From contig NZ_JAHUXH010000003.1 in the NCBI RefSeq assembly GCF_019219825.1, positions 124,001 to 188,000 on the forward strand: 64,000 bases of DNA, in the 5' to 3' direction. Numbering within the stretch: position 1 is the stretch's first letter; every line of letters begins with the position of its first letter. Source of the stretch: Streptomyces sp. TRM70350. Its GTDB lineage: Bacteria > Actinomycetota > Actinomycetes > Streptomycetales > Streptomycetaceae. Position numbers and translations under genes: made by a program. Below the pieces are notes generated by a model. It saw only the letters and a list, made by a program, of their open reading frames with translations. It was not told the DNA's origin and did not search any database. Positions 56,047 to 64,000 of this stretch are shown one piece after another.

Positions 56047-57096
56047 GTGGCCGGTAAACCGATCAGGCCCGCGAACGCCATCGACCAGACCCGGCGGATG
56101 CTGTCCCTGGTGACGTATCTGAAGGAGCGCCCCGGGGCCCGGGTCGAGGACGTCGCCCGCGCCTTCGGCATCACCGAGGAGGAGCTGGTCTCCGACCTCG
56201 ATGTGCTGCCCATGTGCGGCACCAGCTTCCGCGGCGGTGACCTGCTCGACATCGACACCGACGGCGAGCGCATCTGGTGGCACAACCCCGCCGCTCTCGG
56301 GGCGGAAGCGGCCGAGCCGCTGCGCCTGGCCGCCGACGAGGCGACCGCCCTGCTGGTGGCCGCCCGGGCCGTGTCCACCCTGCCCGGCCTGCGCGAGAGC
56401 GACCGGCAGGCGCTGTTGCGCGCCACCGCCAAGGTGGAGGCCGCGGCCGGTGAGGCGGCCGGCGCCAGCTCCCGGCTGTCGGTGACCTTCGAGTCCGAGG
56501 GCGGTGTCTTCGCCGACGTCGACCGGGCGATCTCGGAGCGCCGCCGGCTGTGGATCCGCTACTACTCACCGGCCCGCGACGAGGTCACCGAGCGCGAGGT
56601 CGACCCGATCCGCCTGGTCAGCGTCGGTCACACCTATGTCGAGGGCTGGTGCTATCGCTCCGAGGCACGCCGCACCTTCCGCCTCGACCGGGTCGCCGAG
56701 ATCAGGGTCCTCGACGAGCCGTCCGCGCCGCCCGAGACCGAGCTGCGGGACCTGTCCGAGGGGCTGGTGCAGCCCGCGGCCGAGGACCCGGAGGTGGTCG
56801 TGGAGGTCGGCCCCGGCGGCCGCTGGGTCGCCGAGTACTACCCGCACGACAGCGCGGATGAGCTTGCCGACGGCGGGCTGCGTATCACCCTGCGCACACC
56901 CGACCCGGCGTCGCTGCGCCGCCTCGCCCTGCGCCTCGGCCGGGACGGACGGATCGTCGCCCCACGGGAGCTGGCCGACAGCGCCCGGCAGGCGGCCCGC
57001 GAGGCGCTGGCGGCGTACGACGGGATCGAGGCGGAGACTCCCGGGACCGAACCCCCGGGCCACACGGGACACGACAGGCAGGAGCAGGGACTGTGA
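56047..57096 (+). CDS. pafC: WYL-domain regulator PafC
   Basis: A 349-residue partner of PafB. A winged helix (about 10-75: RRMLSLVTYLKERPGARVEDVARAFGI) leads into a WYL domain. The tryptophan-tyrosine signature appears as RRLWIRYYSPARDEVTEREVDPIRLV and YVEGWCYRSEARRTFRLDRV, and a C-terminal WCX domain follows. GTG 56047 is used, after GGGGGAGCGGAAGAG. Its stop overlaps the next start (GTGA at 57093-57096). Confidence 0.94.
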   Translation: MAGKPIRPANAIDQTRRMLSLVTYLKERPGARVEDVARAFGITEEELVSDLDVLPMCGTSFRGGDLLDIDTDGERIWWHNPAALGAEAAEPLRLAADEATALLVAARAVSTLPGLRESDRQALLRATAKVEAAAGEAAGASSRLSVTFESEGGVFADVDRAISERRRLWIRYYSPARDEVTEREVDPIRLVSVGHTYVEGWCYRSEARRTFRLDRVAEIRVLDEPSAPPETELRDLSEGLVQPAAEDPEVVVEVGPGGRWVAEYYPHDSADELADGGLRITLRTPDPASLRRLALRLGRDGRIVAPRELADSARQAAREALAAYDGIEAETPGTEPPGHTGHDRQEQGL

Positions 57097-57383
57097 GCGA
57101 GTCGGCGTCTGGGGTGCGGGAGATGACGGTGGCGTCCGCGTTCGCGGGGATGAGAAGCGTGACCCCCGTGGTGTTCAAGGCCGGTTGCCCGGACTGCCGG
57201 GGCCGCTTCGAGCTCGCCGCCGGCGCCCTGCGCCTGGCCATCGGCGCCACCAGCCGTACGACCTTCTACTCCTTCACCTGCCCCGAGTGCGGCGCGTCCG
57301 TCCGCAAACCGGCCGGGGAGCGGATCGTCGAGCTGCTCACCGGGGGCGGGGTCCGCACCCTGCGGCTGCACTCCACGCTGTAG
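57093..57383 (+). CDS. Small zinc-ribbon protein coupled to pafC
   Basis: A 96-residue protein with a likely zinc ribbon: KAGCPDCRGRFELA (about 30-43) and FTCPECGASVRKP (about 61-73), with a TTFYSF strand between them. The C-terminus ends in VRTLRLHSTL. The function is unknown; it may be a nucleic-acid-binding or assembly factor. Its GTG overlaps the pafC stop by 4 nt, so translation is coupled and a link to PafBC is possible. Confidence 0.75.
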   Translation: MSESASGVREMTVASAFAGMRSVTPVVFKAGCPDCRGRFELAAGALRLAIGATSRTTFYSFTCPECGASVRKPAGERIVELLTGGGVRTLRLHSTL

Positions 57384-57439
57384 CGCGCTGCGCTCACCCT
57401 GTGCGCACGAGCCGCAGCCCAGGCCCTAGGCTCAGGGGC

Positions 57440-57634
57440 ATGTTCTGGCCGATGTTCGCGGTAGCTGTGGGTTTCCTGGGAATCGCCGTGCTCGGCGTCC
57501 TCGCCGTCCGGGTCTTCGTGGAGGCCCAGCGCCTCGGCAGGCAGGTGACGGAGTCCGCCCGCCGTATCAACCGGGCCGCGGAGGACCTGGAGCGGGCGGC
57601 GGTGAGCACGGCCCGGGCTGTGGACGCGCTGTGA
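57440..57634 (+). CDS. 64-residue single-span membrane protein
   Basis: One N-terminal membrane helix (FWPMFAVAVGFLGIAVLGVLA, about 2-22) is followed by an amphipathic cytoplasmic helix rich in Arg/Glu (QRLGRQVTESARRINRAAED). The layout is reminiscent of Tat A/B-type or DUF948-like proteins, and tatA lies 261 bp downstream, but the sequence is not a TatA. TAGGCT (57427-57432) lies 7 nt before the ATG with no ribosome-binding site, which predicts a leaderless mRNA. Confidence 0.7.
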   Translation: MFWPMFAVAVGFLGIAVLGVLAVRVFVEAQRLGRQVTESARRINRAAEDLERAAVSTARAVDAL

Positions 57635-57829
57635 GCACGCCCTGAGCCGTCCTGTGGTTCCTGCGCTTGATGCGCCTATGAGGCGCTTCGCCCTGTCAAC
57701 TCCGCCCATGCGGCAGGTACGCTGCTGGTTGCGGCTCGGAGAACGAGGCCCGGGCCGTGGACCGGGAGTACGCACGGGGATTGCCTCACGTTCACCCCTG
57801 GGCGTTACGATCGCTGCCAGCACGGTCGT

Positions 57830-57856
57830 TCGGACAGGTGTCCGACCGGTCGGACA
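57830..57856 (+). promoter_or_regulatory. Overlapping palindromes upstream of tatA
   Basis: Half-site TCGGACA at 57830-57836 and again at 57850-57856, with the reversed TGTCCGA at 57839-57845 between them. The two palindromes share the middle half-site and their centres are exactly 10 bp apart. They lie 40 bp before the tatA ATG. This is typical of cooperative dimer-of-dimers operators of the TetR or MarR type. Confidence 0.6.
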
Positions 57857-57895
57857 GCACCCCATCCACCCGCCTCGGTGAGAAGGTAAAGACTT

Positions 57896-58183
57896 ATGTT
57901 CGGAAGGCTCGGAGCCCCCGAGATCATTCTCATCCTCGTCGTCATCATCCTGCTGTTCGGCGCGAAGAAGCTTCCGGACATGGCCCGCTCGCTCGGCAAG
58001 TCCGCGCGCATCCTGAAGAGCGAGGCCAAGGCGATGAAGGAGGACAACAAGTCCTCCGCCCCGGCCGACCCGCCGCACACCGACGAGCAGCAGCCCCCCG
58101 CTCAGCGCATCATCCAGGCCGCGCCCGGTGACGTGTCCAGCTCCCGCCCGGTCAACGAGCCGACGGACACGACCAAGCGCTGA
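57896..58183 (+). CDS. tatA: Twin-arginine translocase subunit TatA
   Basis: A 95-residue pore-forming Tat component. A short membrane helix (PEIILILVVIILLFGAKKLP, with the conserved FG hinge) precedes an amphipathic helix (DMARSLGKSARILKSEAKAM) and a disordered Pro/Asp tail. ATG 57896 follows GAGAAGG. tatC follows 48 nt downstream. No tatB is here, as in Streptomyces, where it is elsewhere. Confidence 0.95.
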   Translation: MFGRLGAPEIILILVVIILLFGAKKLPDMARSLGKSARILKSEAKAMKEDNKSSAPADPPHTDEQQPPAQRIIQAAPGDVSSSRPVNEPTDTTKR

Positions 58184-58231
58184 CGCAGGGCCGGTGACCT
58201 CCGGCCTGCCGCACGAGATGGGAACCGTGGG

Positions 58232-59194
58232 TTGCTGAAGCCTGCCCGCAAGAAGGAGAAGGATCCGGAGGGGCGGATGCCCCTCGCGGAGCACCTCCGT
58301 GAGCTCCGCAACCGGCTCGCGAAGGCACTGCTGGCCATCGTCGCCGTCACGATCGTCGCCGCCTTCTTCTACAACGACATCATCAACTTCTTCACCGAGC
58401 CGATCCTCGATTCGGTCGGTTGCTCGCAGTCGTTCGAAGAACTGGCCCGCGCGTCCGCCGAGAATGCCAGGAACACCGAGCCGTGCGCCCAGATCACGAT
58501 CAACGGCCTGCTCACGCCGTTCACCCTGGCGCTCAAGGTGTCCCTGATGGCCGGTATCGTCCTGGCCTCGCCGGTCTGGCTCTACCAGCTGTGGGCCTTC
58601 GTCGCCCCCGGCCTGCACAAGCACGAGAAGAAGTACGCCTACGCGTTCGTCGCCACCGGCTTCCCGCTCTTCCTCGGCGGCGCCTACTTCGCCTACAGGG
58701 TGCTGCCCACCACCGCGAACGTGCTGATCGAGTTCACGCCGTTCGGTGTCAACAACCTGCTGCCGCTGGACGACCTGCTCGACCTCGTCACGCGCATGGT
58801 GATCGTCTTCGGCCTCTCCTTCGAGCTGCCGCTGCTGCTGGTCATGCTCAACTTCACCGGCGCCATCTCGGGCAAGCGGATGCTCGGCTGGTGGCGGGCG
58901 ATGATCATGGGCATCACGGTGTTCGCGGCGATCGCCACGCCCAGCACCGACCCGCTGACCATGATGGCGCTGGCCGGACCGATCTGGATCCTGTACTTCG
59001 GCGCGGTGATCGTCTCCCTCCTCAACGACCGGCGCCGACGCCGCCGCGAGGCCCTCGGCCCCGCCGACGACGAGGCCTCCGAACTGGACCTCACGCCTGA
59101 GGACATCGGCGAGGTGGAGACCGTCAGCGCGAGCCGCGCCCTGCCCCAGCAGCCGAGCAAGGACCGGGTCAACGGCTACGACGACGTGACCTGA
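58232..59194 (+). CDS. tatC: Twin-arginine translocase subunit TatC
   Basis: A 320-residue receptor of the Tat system with six membrane helices. The signal-peptide-binding N-terminus is RMPLAEHLRELRNRLAKALL, with the conserved Glu. ASPVWLYQLWAFVAPGLHKHEKKYA carries the key P and QLW-F motif of TatC. It differs from enteric TatC by a longer first periplasmic loop with cysteines (VGCSQSF, TEPCAQI) and a charged C-terminal tail of about 50 residues. The only in-frame start with proper context is TTG 58232. Confidence 0.95.
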   Translation: MLKPARKKEKDPEGRMPLAEHLRELRNRLAKALLAIVAVTIVAAFFYNDIINFFTEPILDSVGCSQSFEELARASAENARNTEPCAQITINGLLTPFTLALKVSLMAGIVLASPVWLYQLWAFVAPGLHKHEKKYAYAFVATGFPLFLGGAYFAYRVLPTTANVLIEFTPFGVNNLLPLDDLLDLVTRMVIVFGLSFELPLLLVMLNFTGAISGKRMLGWWRAMIMGITVFAAIATPSTDPLTMMALAGPIWILYFGAVIVSLLNDRRRRRREALGPADDEASELDLTPEDIGEVETVSASRALPQQPSKDRVNGYDDVT

Positions 59195-59317
59195 CGTCAC
59201 GCGGTGACGGCCTGCACCACGCGGGCTTCTGAGCTGCGGGTACCGCCGGATTCACAGGAGCCGATCCGGATAATGATCGTCCTGTTGTCAGTGCGGCCCG
59301 GTACGCTCGAAAGCACG

Positions 59318-62122
59318 ATGACTGAGGATCTCTCACCGGCCGAGCGGTACGCGGCAGCACGCAGGCGCGCTGCCGAGCAGGCCACCGCACTCGCGTCGTT
59401 CCGCGAGATGTACGACTTCGGCCTCGACCCCTTCCAGATCGAGGCCTGCGAGGCGCTCGAGGCGGGCAAGGGCGTGCTGGTGGCCGCTCCCACCGGCTCC
59501 GGCAAGACGATCGTGGGCGAGTTCGCCGTCCACCTCGCCCTGCAGCAGGGCAGAAAGTGCTTCTACACGACACCCATCAAGGCGCTGTCGAACCAGAAGT
59601 ACAACGACCTGTGCCGACGCTACGGCATCGCGAAGGTCGGCCTGCTCACCGGCGACAACAGCGTCAACTCCGACGCGCCGGTGGTCGTGATGACCACCGA
59701 GGTGCTGCGGAACATGCTGTACGCGGGCTCGCAGACCCTGCTCGGCCTCGGCTATGTGGTCATGGACGAGGTGCACTACCTCTCCGACCGCTTCCGCGGC
59801 GCCGTGTGGGAGGAAGTGATCATTCACCTGCCCGAGTCGGTGACCCTGGTGTCACTGTCCGCGACCGTGTCCAACGCCGAGGAGTTCGGCGACTGGCTCG
59901 ACACCGTCCGCGGCGACACCGAGGTGATCGTCGCCGAGCACCGGCCCGTGCCGCTGTTCCAGCACGTGCTCGCCGGGCGCCGGATGTACGACCTGTTCGA
60001 GGAGGGCGAGGGCCACAAGAAGGCCGTCAACCCCGACCTCATGCGCATGGCCCGCATGGAGGCCACCCGGCCGTCCTTCCAGGACCGCAGACGGGGCCGG
60101 GCCATGCGTGAGGCCGACCGGGAGCGGGAGCGGCGGCAGCGGTCGCGGGTGTGGACCCCGAGCCGGCCCGAGGTCATAGAACGGCTGGACGCGGAAGGGC
60201 TGCTGCCCGCGATCACGTTCATCTTCAGCCGCGCCGCCTGCGAGGCCGCCGTCCAGCAGTGCCTGTACGCCGGGCTGCGGCTGAACAACGAGGAGGCCCG
60301 GGAGCGGGTCCGCGCGCTCGTGGAGGAGCGCACGGCCTCGATCCCGGCCGAGGACCTGCATGTGCTGGGGTACTACGAGTGGCTGGAGGGCCTGGAGCGC
60401 GGCATCGCCGCCCACCACGCGGGCATGCTGCCGACCTTCAAGGAGGTCGTCGAGGAGCTGTTCGTCCGGGGGCTGGTGAAGGCGGTCTTCGCCACCGAGA
60501 CGCTGGCCCTGGGCATCAACATGCCCGCCCGGTCGGTCGTGCTGGAGAAACTCGTCAAGTGGAACGGCGAGCAGCACGCCGACATCACCCCGGGCGAGTA
60601 CACGCAGTTGACGGGGCGTGCGGGGCGGCGCGGCATCGACATCGAGGGCCACGCCGTGGTGCTGTGGCAGCGGGGGATGAACCCCGAGCACCTGGCGGGA
60701 CTGGCGGGGACGCGGACGTATCCGCTGCGGTCCAGCTTCAAGCCGTCGTACAACATGGCGGTCAACCTGGTCGAGCAGTTCGGGCGGCATCGGTCGCGGG
60801 AGCTGCTGGAGACGTCGTTCGCGCAGTTCCAGGCCGACAAGTCGGTCGTGGGGATCTCGCGTCAGGTGCAGCGCAACGAGGAAGGGCTCGCCGGTTACCA
60901 GCAGTCCATGACCTGCCACCTCGGGGACTTCGAGGAGTACGCGCGGCTGCGGCGCGAACTGAAGGACCGCGAGACCGAGTTGGCCCGGCAGGGGGCGGCA
61001 CAGCGGCGGGCCGAGGCCGCGGTCGCGCTGGAGCGGCTGCGGCCGGGTGACGTCATCCATGTGCCGAGCGGGAAGTACGCCGGGCTGGCGCTGGTGCTCG
61101 ATCCGGGGCTGCCGGCCGGGCGGTCCAACGGACACCGGGGGTTCGACCACCATGACGGGCCGCGGCCGTTGGTGCTGACCGCGGAGCGGCAGGTCAAGCG
61201 GCTGGCGTCGATCGACTTCCCGGTGCCGGTGGAGGCGCTGGAGCGGATGCGGATCCCGAAGTCCTTCAACCCGCGCTCGCCGCAGTCCCGGCGGGACCTG
61301 GCGTCCGCGCTGCGCAGCAAGGCCGGGCACATCGCGCCGGAGCGGCAGCGCAAGCGGCGGTCGCAGGCGGCGGACGACCGGGAGATCGCGCGGTTGCGGG
61401 CGGCGCTGCGGGCGCATCCGTGTCACGGGTGCAACGACCGCGAGGATCACGCCCGTTGGGCCGAGCGGTACCACCGGCTGCTGCGGGACACCTCGCAGCT
61501 GGAGCGGCGGATCGAGGGGCGGACGAACACGATCGCCCGGACATTCGACCGGATCGTCGCGCTGCTGACCGAGCTGGACTATCTGCGCGACGACGAGGTC
61601 ACCGAGCACGGCAAGCGGCTGGCGCGGCTGTACGGGGAGCTGGATCTGCTCGCCAGTGAGTGTCTGCGCGAGGGCGTCTGGGAGGGGCTGGCCCCGGCGG
61701 AACTCGCCGCGTGTGTCTCGGCGTTGGTGTTCGAGGCGCGGGTCGGTGACGACGCGCTGGCACCCAAGCTGCCCTCCGGCAAGGCGAGGGCCGCGCTCGG
61801 TGAGATGGTGCGGATCTGGGGGCGGCTGGACGCGCTGGAGGAGGAGTTCCGGATCACGCAGACCGAGGGGGTCGGGCAGCGGGAGCCGGATCTCGGGTTC
61901 GCCTGGGCCGCGTACATGTGGGCATCCGGCAAGGGGCTCGACGAGGTGCTGCGCGAGGCGGAGATGCCGGCGGGGGACTTTGTGCGGTGGTGCAAGCAGG
62001 TCATTGACGTGCTGGGGCAGATTTCGGCGGCGGCGCCTGAAGGGTCGACGGTCGTGAAGAACGCGCGAAAGGCTGTTGACGGGTTGCTGCGGGGGGTTGT
62101 CGCCTACTCGTCGGTGGGGTGA
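59318..62122 (+). CDS. Ski2-type DExH RNA helicase (HelY-like) with DSHCT domain
   Basis: A 934-residue ATP-dependent helicase. Motif I is APTGSGKTIVGEF (about 55), Ia TTPIKALSNQKY, II MDEVHYL, III SLSATVSN, IV-V FSRAACEAAVQQC and ETLALGINMPARSVV, and VI QLTGRAGRRGID. A middle insertion (RMARMEATRPSFQDRRRGR) is basic. The C-terminal part has a beta domain (about 610-680), a Cys motif in HPCHGCNDREDHA and the DSHCT helical bundle. It is likely an RNA-processing or degradation helicase. ATG 59318 is used; longer GTG starts are unlikely. Confidence 0.93.
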   Translation: MTEDLSPAERYAAARRRAAEQATALASFREMYDFGLDPFQIEACEALEAGKGVLVAAPTGSGKTIVGEFAVHLALQQGRKCFYTTPIKALSNQKYNDLCRRYGIAKVGLLTGDNSVNSDAPVVVMTTEVLRNMLYAGSQTLLGLGYVVMDEVHYLSDRFRGAVWEEVIIHLPESVTLVSLSATVSNAEEFGDWLDTVRGDTEVIVAEHRPVPLFQHVLAGRRMYDLFEEGEGHKKAVNPDLMRMARMEATRPSFQDRRRGRAMREADRERERRQRSRVWTPSRPEVIERLDAEGLLPAITFIFSRAACEAAVQQCLYAGLRLNNEEARERVRALVEERTASIPAEDLHVLGYYEWLEGLERGIAAHHAGMLPTFKEVVEELFVRGLVKAVFATETLALGINMPARSVVLEKLVKWNGEQHADITPGEYTQLTGRAGRRGIDIEGHAVVLWQRGMNPEHLAGLAGTRTYPLRSSFKPSYNMAVNLVEQFGRHRSRELLETSFAQFQADKSVVGISRQVQRNEEGLAGYQQSMTCHLGDFEEYARLRRELKDRETELARQGAAQRRAEAAVALERLRPGDVIHVPSGKYAGLALVLDPGLPAGRSNGHRGFDHHDGPRPLVLTAERQVKRLASIDFPVPVEALERMRIPKSFNPRSPQSRRDLASALRSKAGHIAPERQRKRRSQAADDREIARLRAALRAHPCHGCNDREDHARWAERYHRLLRDTSQLERRIEGRTNTIARTFDRIVALLTELDYLRDDEVTEHGKRLARLYGELDLLASECLREGVWEGLAPAELAACVSALVFEARVGDDALAPKLPSGKARAALGEMVRIWGRLDALEEEFRITQTEGVGQREPDLGFAWAAYMWASGKGLDEVLREAEMPAGDFVRWCKQVIDVLGQISAAAPEGSTVVKNARKAVDGLLRGVVAYSSVG

Positions 62123-62524
62123 CGGTTGTTCGGCGGGTGCGGGTGCGGGTGCGGGTGTGCCGTGGCTGGGTGGGTAGTTCCCCGCGCCCCTGAGGGGCGT
62201 TGCTGCTCCGTGGTCTACAAGTAGCCGCTCATTCACTCATCACGGTGAGTTGCTGTCGCATGCCTGTTTGCCGTCACTCACCGTGTGCGAAAGTGATCTC
62301 TGCGTGTAAATGGAGTCGAGCGTACTCCTGTTGCGGGTCTCGTTTCAGGCGGTTGCTGAATATGACACGGCGATGATCCGGTCGGACTAAGCTCGCCCGC
62401 AGCGCACCGAGTTGCGGTGTATTCGTGCGCCTGTTCCCAAAAATCCTGATGATCCCAACAGTCCCATGACGTATACCCCCGCAAGCTCCCCCGACTCCCC
62501 GCCGACTGCTTTCAGAGGGCCCAC
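62123..62524 (+). promoter_or_regulatory. 402-bp region between the helicase and cvnA-like gene
   Basis: No gene is recognised. It contains four GCGGGT hexamers (62133-62156) and a terminator-like dispersed repeat (62176-62199). A wide inverted repeat CACGGTGAGT (62241-62250) and ACTCACCGTG (62276-62285) follows, then A+T-richer DNA (62290-62480). That stretch must hold the conservon promoter; I could not assign its hexamers. Confidence 0.4.
62176..62199 (+). repeat. Streptomyces intergenic repeat with terminator hairpin
   Basis: AGTTCCCCGCGCCCC followed by TGA and GGGGCG forms a CGCCCC/GGGGCG hairpin (62185-62190 and 62194-62199). The block resembles a sequence often seen after genes in Streptomyces genomes (recollection) and probably terminates the helicase transcript. 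Confidence 0.6.
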
Positions 62525-64000
62525 ATGGTGAGTGTTCAATCCCCACCCGCACGGCGTGAACTTCCCTATGCGCGCGTGCTGTTGCTCCCGGCGATACTGA
62601 TGGCCGCGGCGACCGGAACCGCCGTCGCCCTGGTGACGCCCTCGGCCCGGACCGCAGTCGGCCTGTGCGGCGCCGTCGCCACGCTCCTGGTGATCGCCAC
62701 CGCGGCCGAAGCGGTGCGCCGCGGCCGCGCGCTGCGGCACGCCCAGGCCGAGCACGCCCGTCACAGCGCGTCGCTGGAACAGCGCATCATCGCCCACCAC
62801 GAGGACTGGGTCCGCTTCGGCGAGGACATCGTGCCCACCGCGCTGCGACGGATGGCCGGCGGTGTTTCCCCCGTGGAGGTGATCCGCCAACTCAGCCTGG
62901 TCGATCCGGCCTTCCGGGACATGCCCGACCCACAGCGCCAGCTGCTCAAGAAGCTGATGCGCATCGTGGACCACGAGGAAGCCCTGCGCGACTCCGCCGC
63001 ACGCTCCTTCGTCACCATCGCCCGGCGCGTGCAGGCGATCGTCCACCAACAGGCCAACGAGCTGCGGGAGATGGAGGAGGACCACGGCCGCAACCCCGAG
63101 GTCTTCGACGACCTGCTGCGCATCGACCACGGCAACGCGCTGATCGGCCGCCTCGCCGACTCCATCTCCGTCCTCGGCGGCGGCCGCCCCGGCCGCCAGT
63201 GGCCCCTGCCGGTGTCGCTGTACAGCACGCTGCGCGGCGCCATGTCGCGGATCCTGGAGTACCGCCGAATCAAGCTGGACAACATCGCCCGCATCAGCGT
63301 CAAGGGCATCTACGTCGAGCCCGTCATCCACGCCTGCGCCGAGCTCTTCGACAACGCCACCCGCTACTCGCCGCCGAGCACCAAGGTGCACGTCACCGCG
63401 GTCCAGGTGCAGACCGGCGTCGCCATCGAGATCGAGGACGCCGGCGTCAGCTTCAGCGAGGAGGCCCGCATCCGGATCGAGGGCATGCTGGAGCGCGCCA
63501 AGGCCGGCGTCGACCTCCAGGACCTCGGTGACGCCCCGCGCCTCGGCCTCGCCGTCGTGGGCCGCCTGTGCCGGGCGTACAACATGCAGGTGGCGCTGCG
63601 CTCCTCGGCGTACGGCGGGGTCCGGGCCGTGGTCATCGTGCCGAGCAACATGCTCACCGACGAGCCCGGCGTCGGACTCGCCCACGGCATCGGCGCCACC
63701 TCGGTGCCCACCGTCTCGCCGGACGCCCTGGAGGGCCCCAAGCGCCCGCCGAAGCGGCGCCGCCCGACCAGCCCGAAGATCCCGGCCACGGTCCCCATGG
63801 AGGACGACGTCCCGGTCGTCACCGAGTGGACCGCGAACGGTCTGCCGCAGCGCCGCAGCCGGGTGAAGACCCCGCTCAGCCAGCGGATCCGGGAGCAGTA
63901 CGCCGCCGAACGCGCCGAGAAGGAGGCCGCCGAGCGGGAGGGGCGCGAACCCCGGCCCGTGTGGGGCGCCCCCGAACCCAAGCCCGAGAACAAGGACCAG
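62525..64000 (+). CDS. cvnA: Conservon sensor-kinase-like ATPase (CvnA), 3' end cut by window edge
   Basis: 492 codons are visible with no stop. Two N-terminal membrane helices (about 15-60, LLLPAILMAAATGTAVALV and the following segment) are next to each other with almost no extracellular loop. A coiled region with many histidines (HHEDW, RIVDHEEALRD) precedes a GHKL ATPase domain with IHACAELFDNATRYSPP (N-box), VAIEIEDAGVSFSEE (G1) and DAPRLGLAVVGRLC (G2). A Pro/Lys/Arg-rich tail follows. CvnA works with roadblock, DUF742 and GTPase partners that should lie just past the edge. By position it corresponds to CvnA9/RarA of S. coelicolor, which restrains aerial growth. Confidence 0.88.
   Translation, partial: MVSVQSPPARRELPYARVLLLPAILMAAATGTAVALVTPSARTAVGLCGAVATLLVIATAAEAVRRGRALRHAQAEHARHSASLEQRIIAHHEDWVRFGEDIVPTALRRMAGGVSPVEVIRQLSLVDPAFRDMPDPQRQLLKKLMRIVDHEEALRDSAARSFVTIARRVQAIVHQQANELREMEEDHGRNPEVFDDLLRIDHGNALIGRLADSISVLGGGRPGRQWPLPVSLYSTLRGAMSRILEYRRIKLDNIARISVKGIYVEPVIHACAELFDNATRYSPPSTKVHVTAVQVQTGVAIEIEDAGVSFSEEARIRIEGMLERAKAGVDLQDLGDAPRLGLAVVGRLCRAYNMQVALRSSAYGGVRAVVIVPSNMLTDEPGVGLAHGIGATSVPTVSPDALEGPKRPPKRRRPTSPKIPATVPMEDDVPVVTEWTANGLPQRRSRVKTPLSQRIREQYAAERAEKEAAEREGREPRPVWGAPEPKPENKDQ

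Overview
The window is chromosomal DNA of a Streptomyces. The evidence is very high G+C with GTG and TTG starts, two adjacent chaplin genes, the gyl glycerol operon with its IclR-type regulator, mycothiol biosynthesis, a complete Pup-proteasome locus, and the start of a conservon sensor kinase. From memory, gene order matches the core-genome block of S. coelicolor running from about SCO1679 (gluconokinase) down to SCO1630 (cvnA9/rarA). It is read here in the opposite direction. The SCO numbers are recollection, not a search result.

Layout. 1-3.3 kb: gluconokinase (cut by the window edge) diverging from a FadR-type regulator, a YchJ-like protein, then a decayed fragment of a contractile injection system. 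In that fragment a tail-sheath piece runs into a peptidoglycan-binding tail, followed by a 14-bp minisatellite. 3.3-8.7 kb: an M1 aminopeptidase and a Pls/PosA-like single-module NRPS with membrane and left-handed beta-helix domains. 8.9-12.9 kb: tRNA-Leu(GAG), an M20 peptidase, chaplins chpH and chpC, and two small conserved proteins. 13-22 kb: a RecD-like protein that has lost Walker A, an aldo/keto reductase, an LLM flavin oxidoreductase and a ferritin-like protein. Then comes a four-gene cassette: phosphatase, DUF3090, kinase-like SCO1664 family and mshC. 22-29.3 kb: parJ, a GntR regulator, and glpD-glpK-glpF with gylR. 29.6-38.5 kb: metH, a HAD hydrolase, two tandem orphan peptide-type solute-binding lipoproteins and an orphan response regulator. 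38.5-43.2 kb: a RecB-like nuclease, a site-2 protease with CBS domains, trmI, a secreted protein and a ferredoxin. 43.4-57.4 kb: the Pup-proteasome region: arc/mpa, dop, pup, an HNH endonuclease VII gene, prcB, prcA, LacI, MFS, pafA, two FKBP genes, pafB, pafC and a zinc-ribbon gene. 57.4-62.1 kb: tatA, tatC and a Ski2-type helicase. 62.5-64 kb: cvnA9-like kinase (cut by the window edge).

How the parts work together. Dop activates Pup, PafA ligates it to targets, Arc/Mpa unfolds them and PrcAB degrades them. PafBC is a DNA-damage transcription regulator in mycobacteria. The gyl genes import, phosphorylate and oxidise glycerol under GylR, and matching operator-like motifs are visible before both gylR and glpF. 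MshC makes a mycothiol precursor, and its three upstream neighbours look like an unstudied kinase/phosphatase module.

The most unusual observations are: the HNH gene whose 3' end carries the prcB ribosome-binding site; the injection-system scar; a possible leaderless Cys-Arg-rich mini-ORF before pup; overlapping palindromes one helical turn apart before tatA; a 50-bp perfect palindrome after gylR; and a recurring -10 box placed 6-8 nt before start codons, which predicts several leaderless mRNAs. No CRISPR array, insertion sequence or rRNA was seen.
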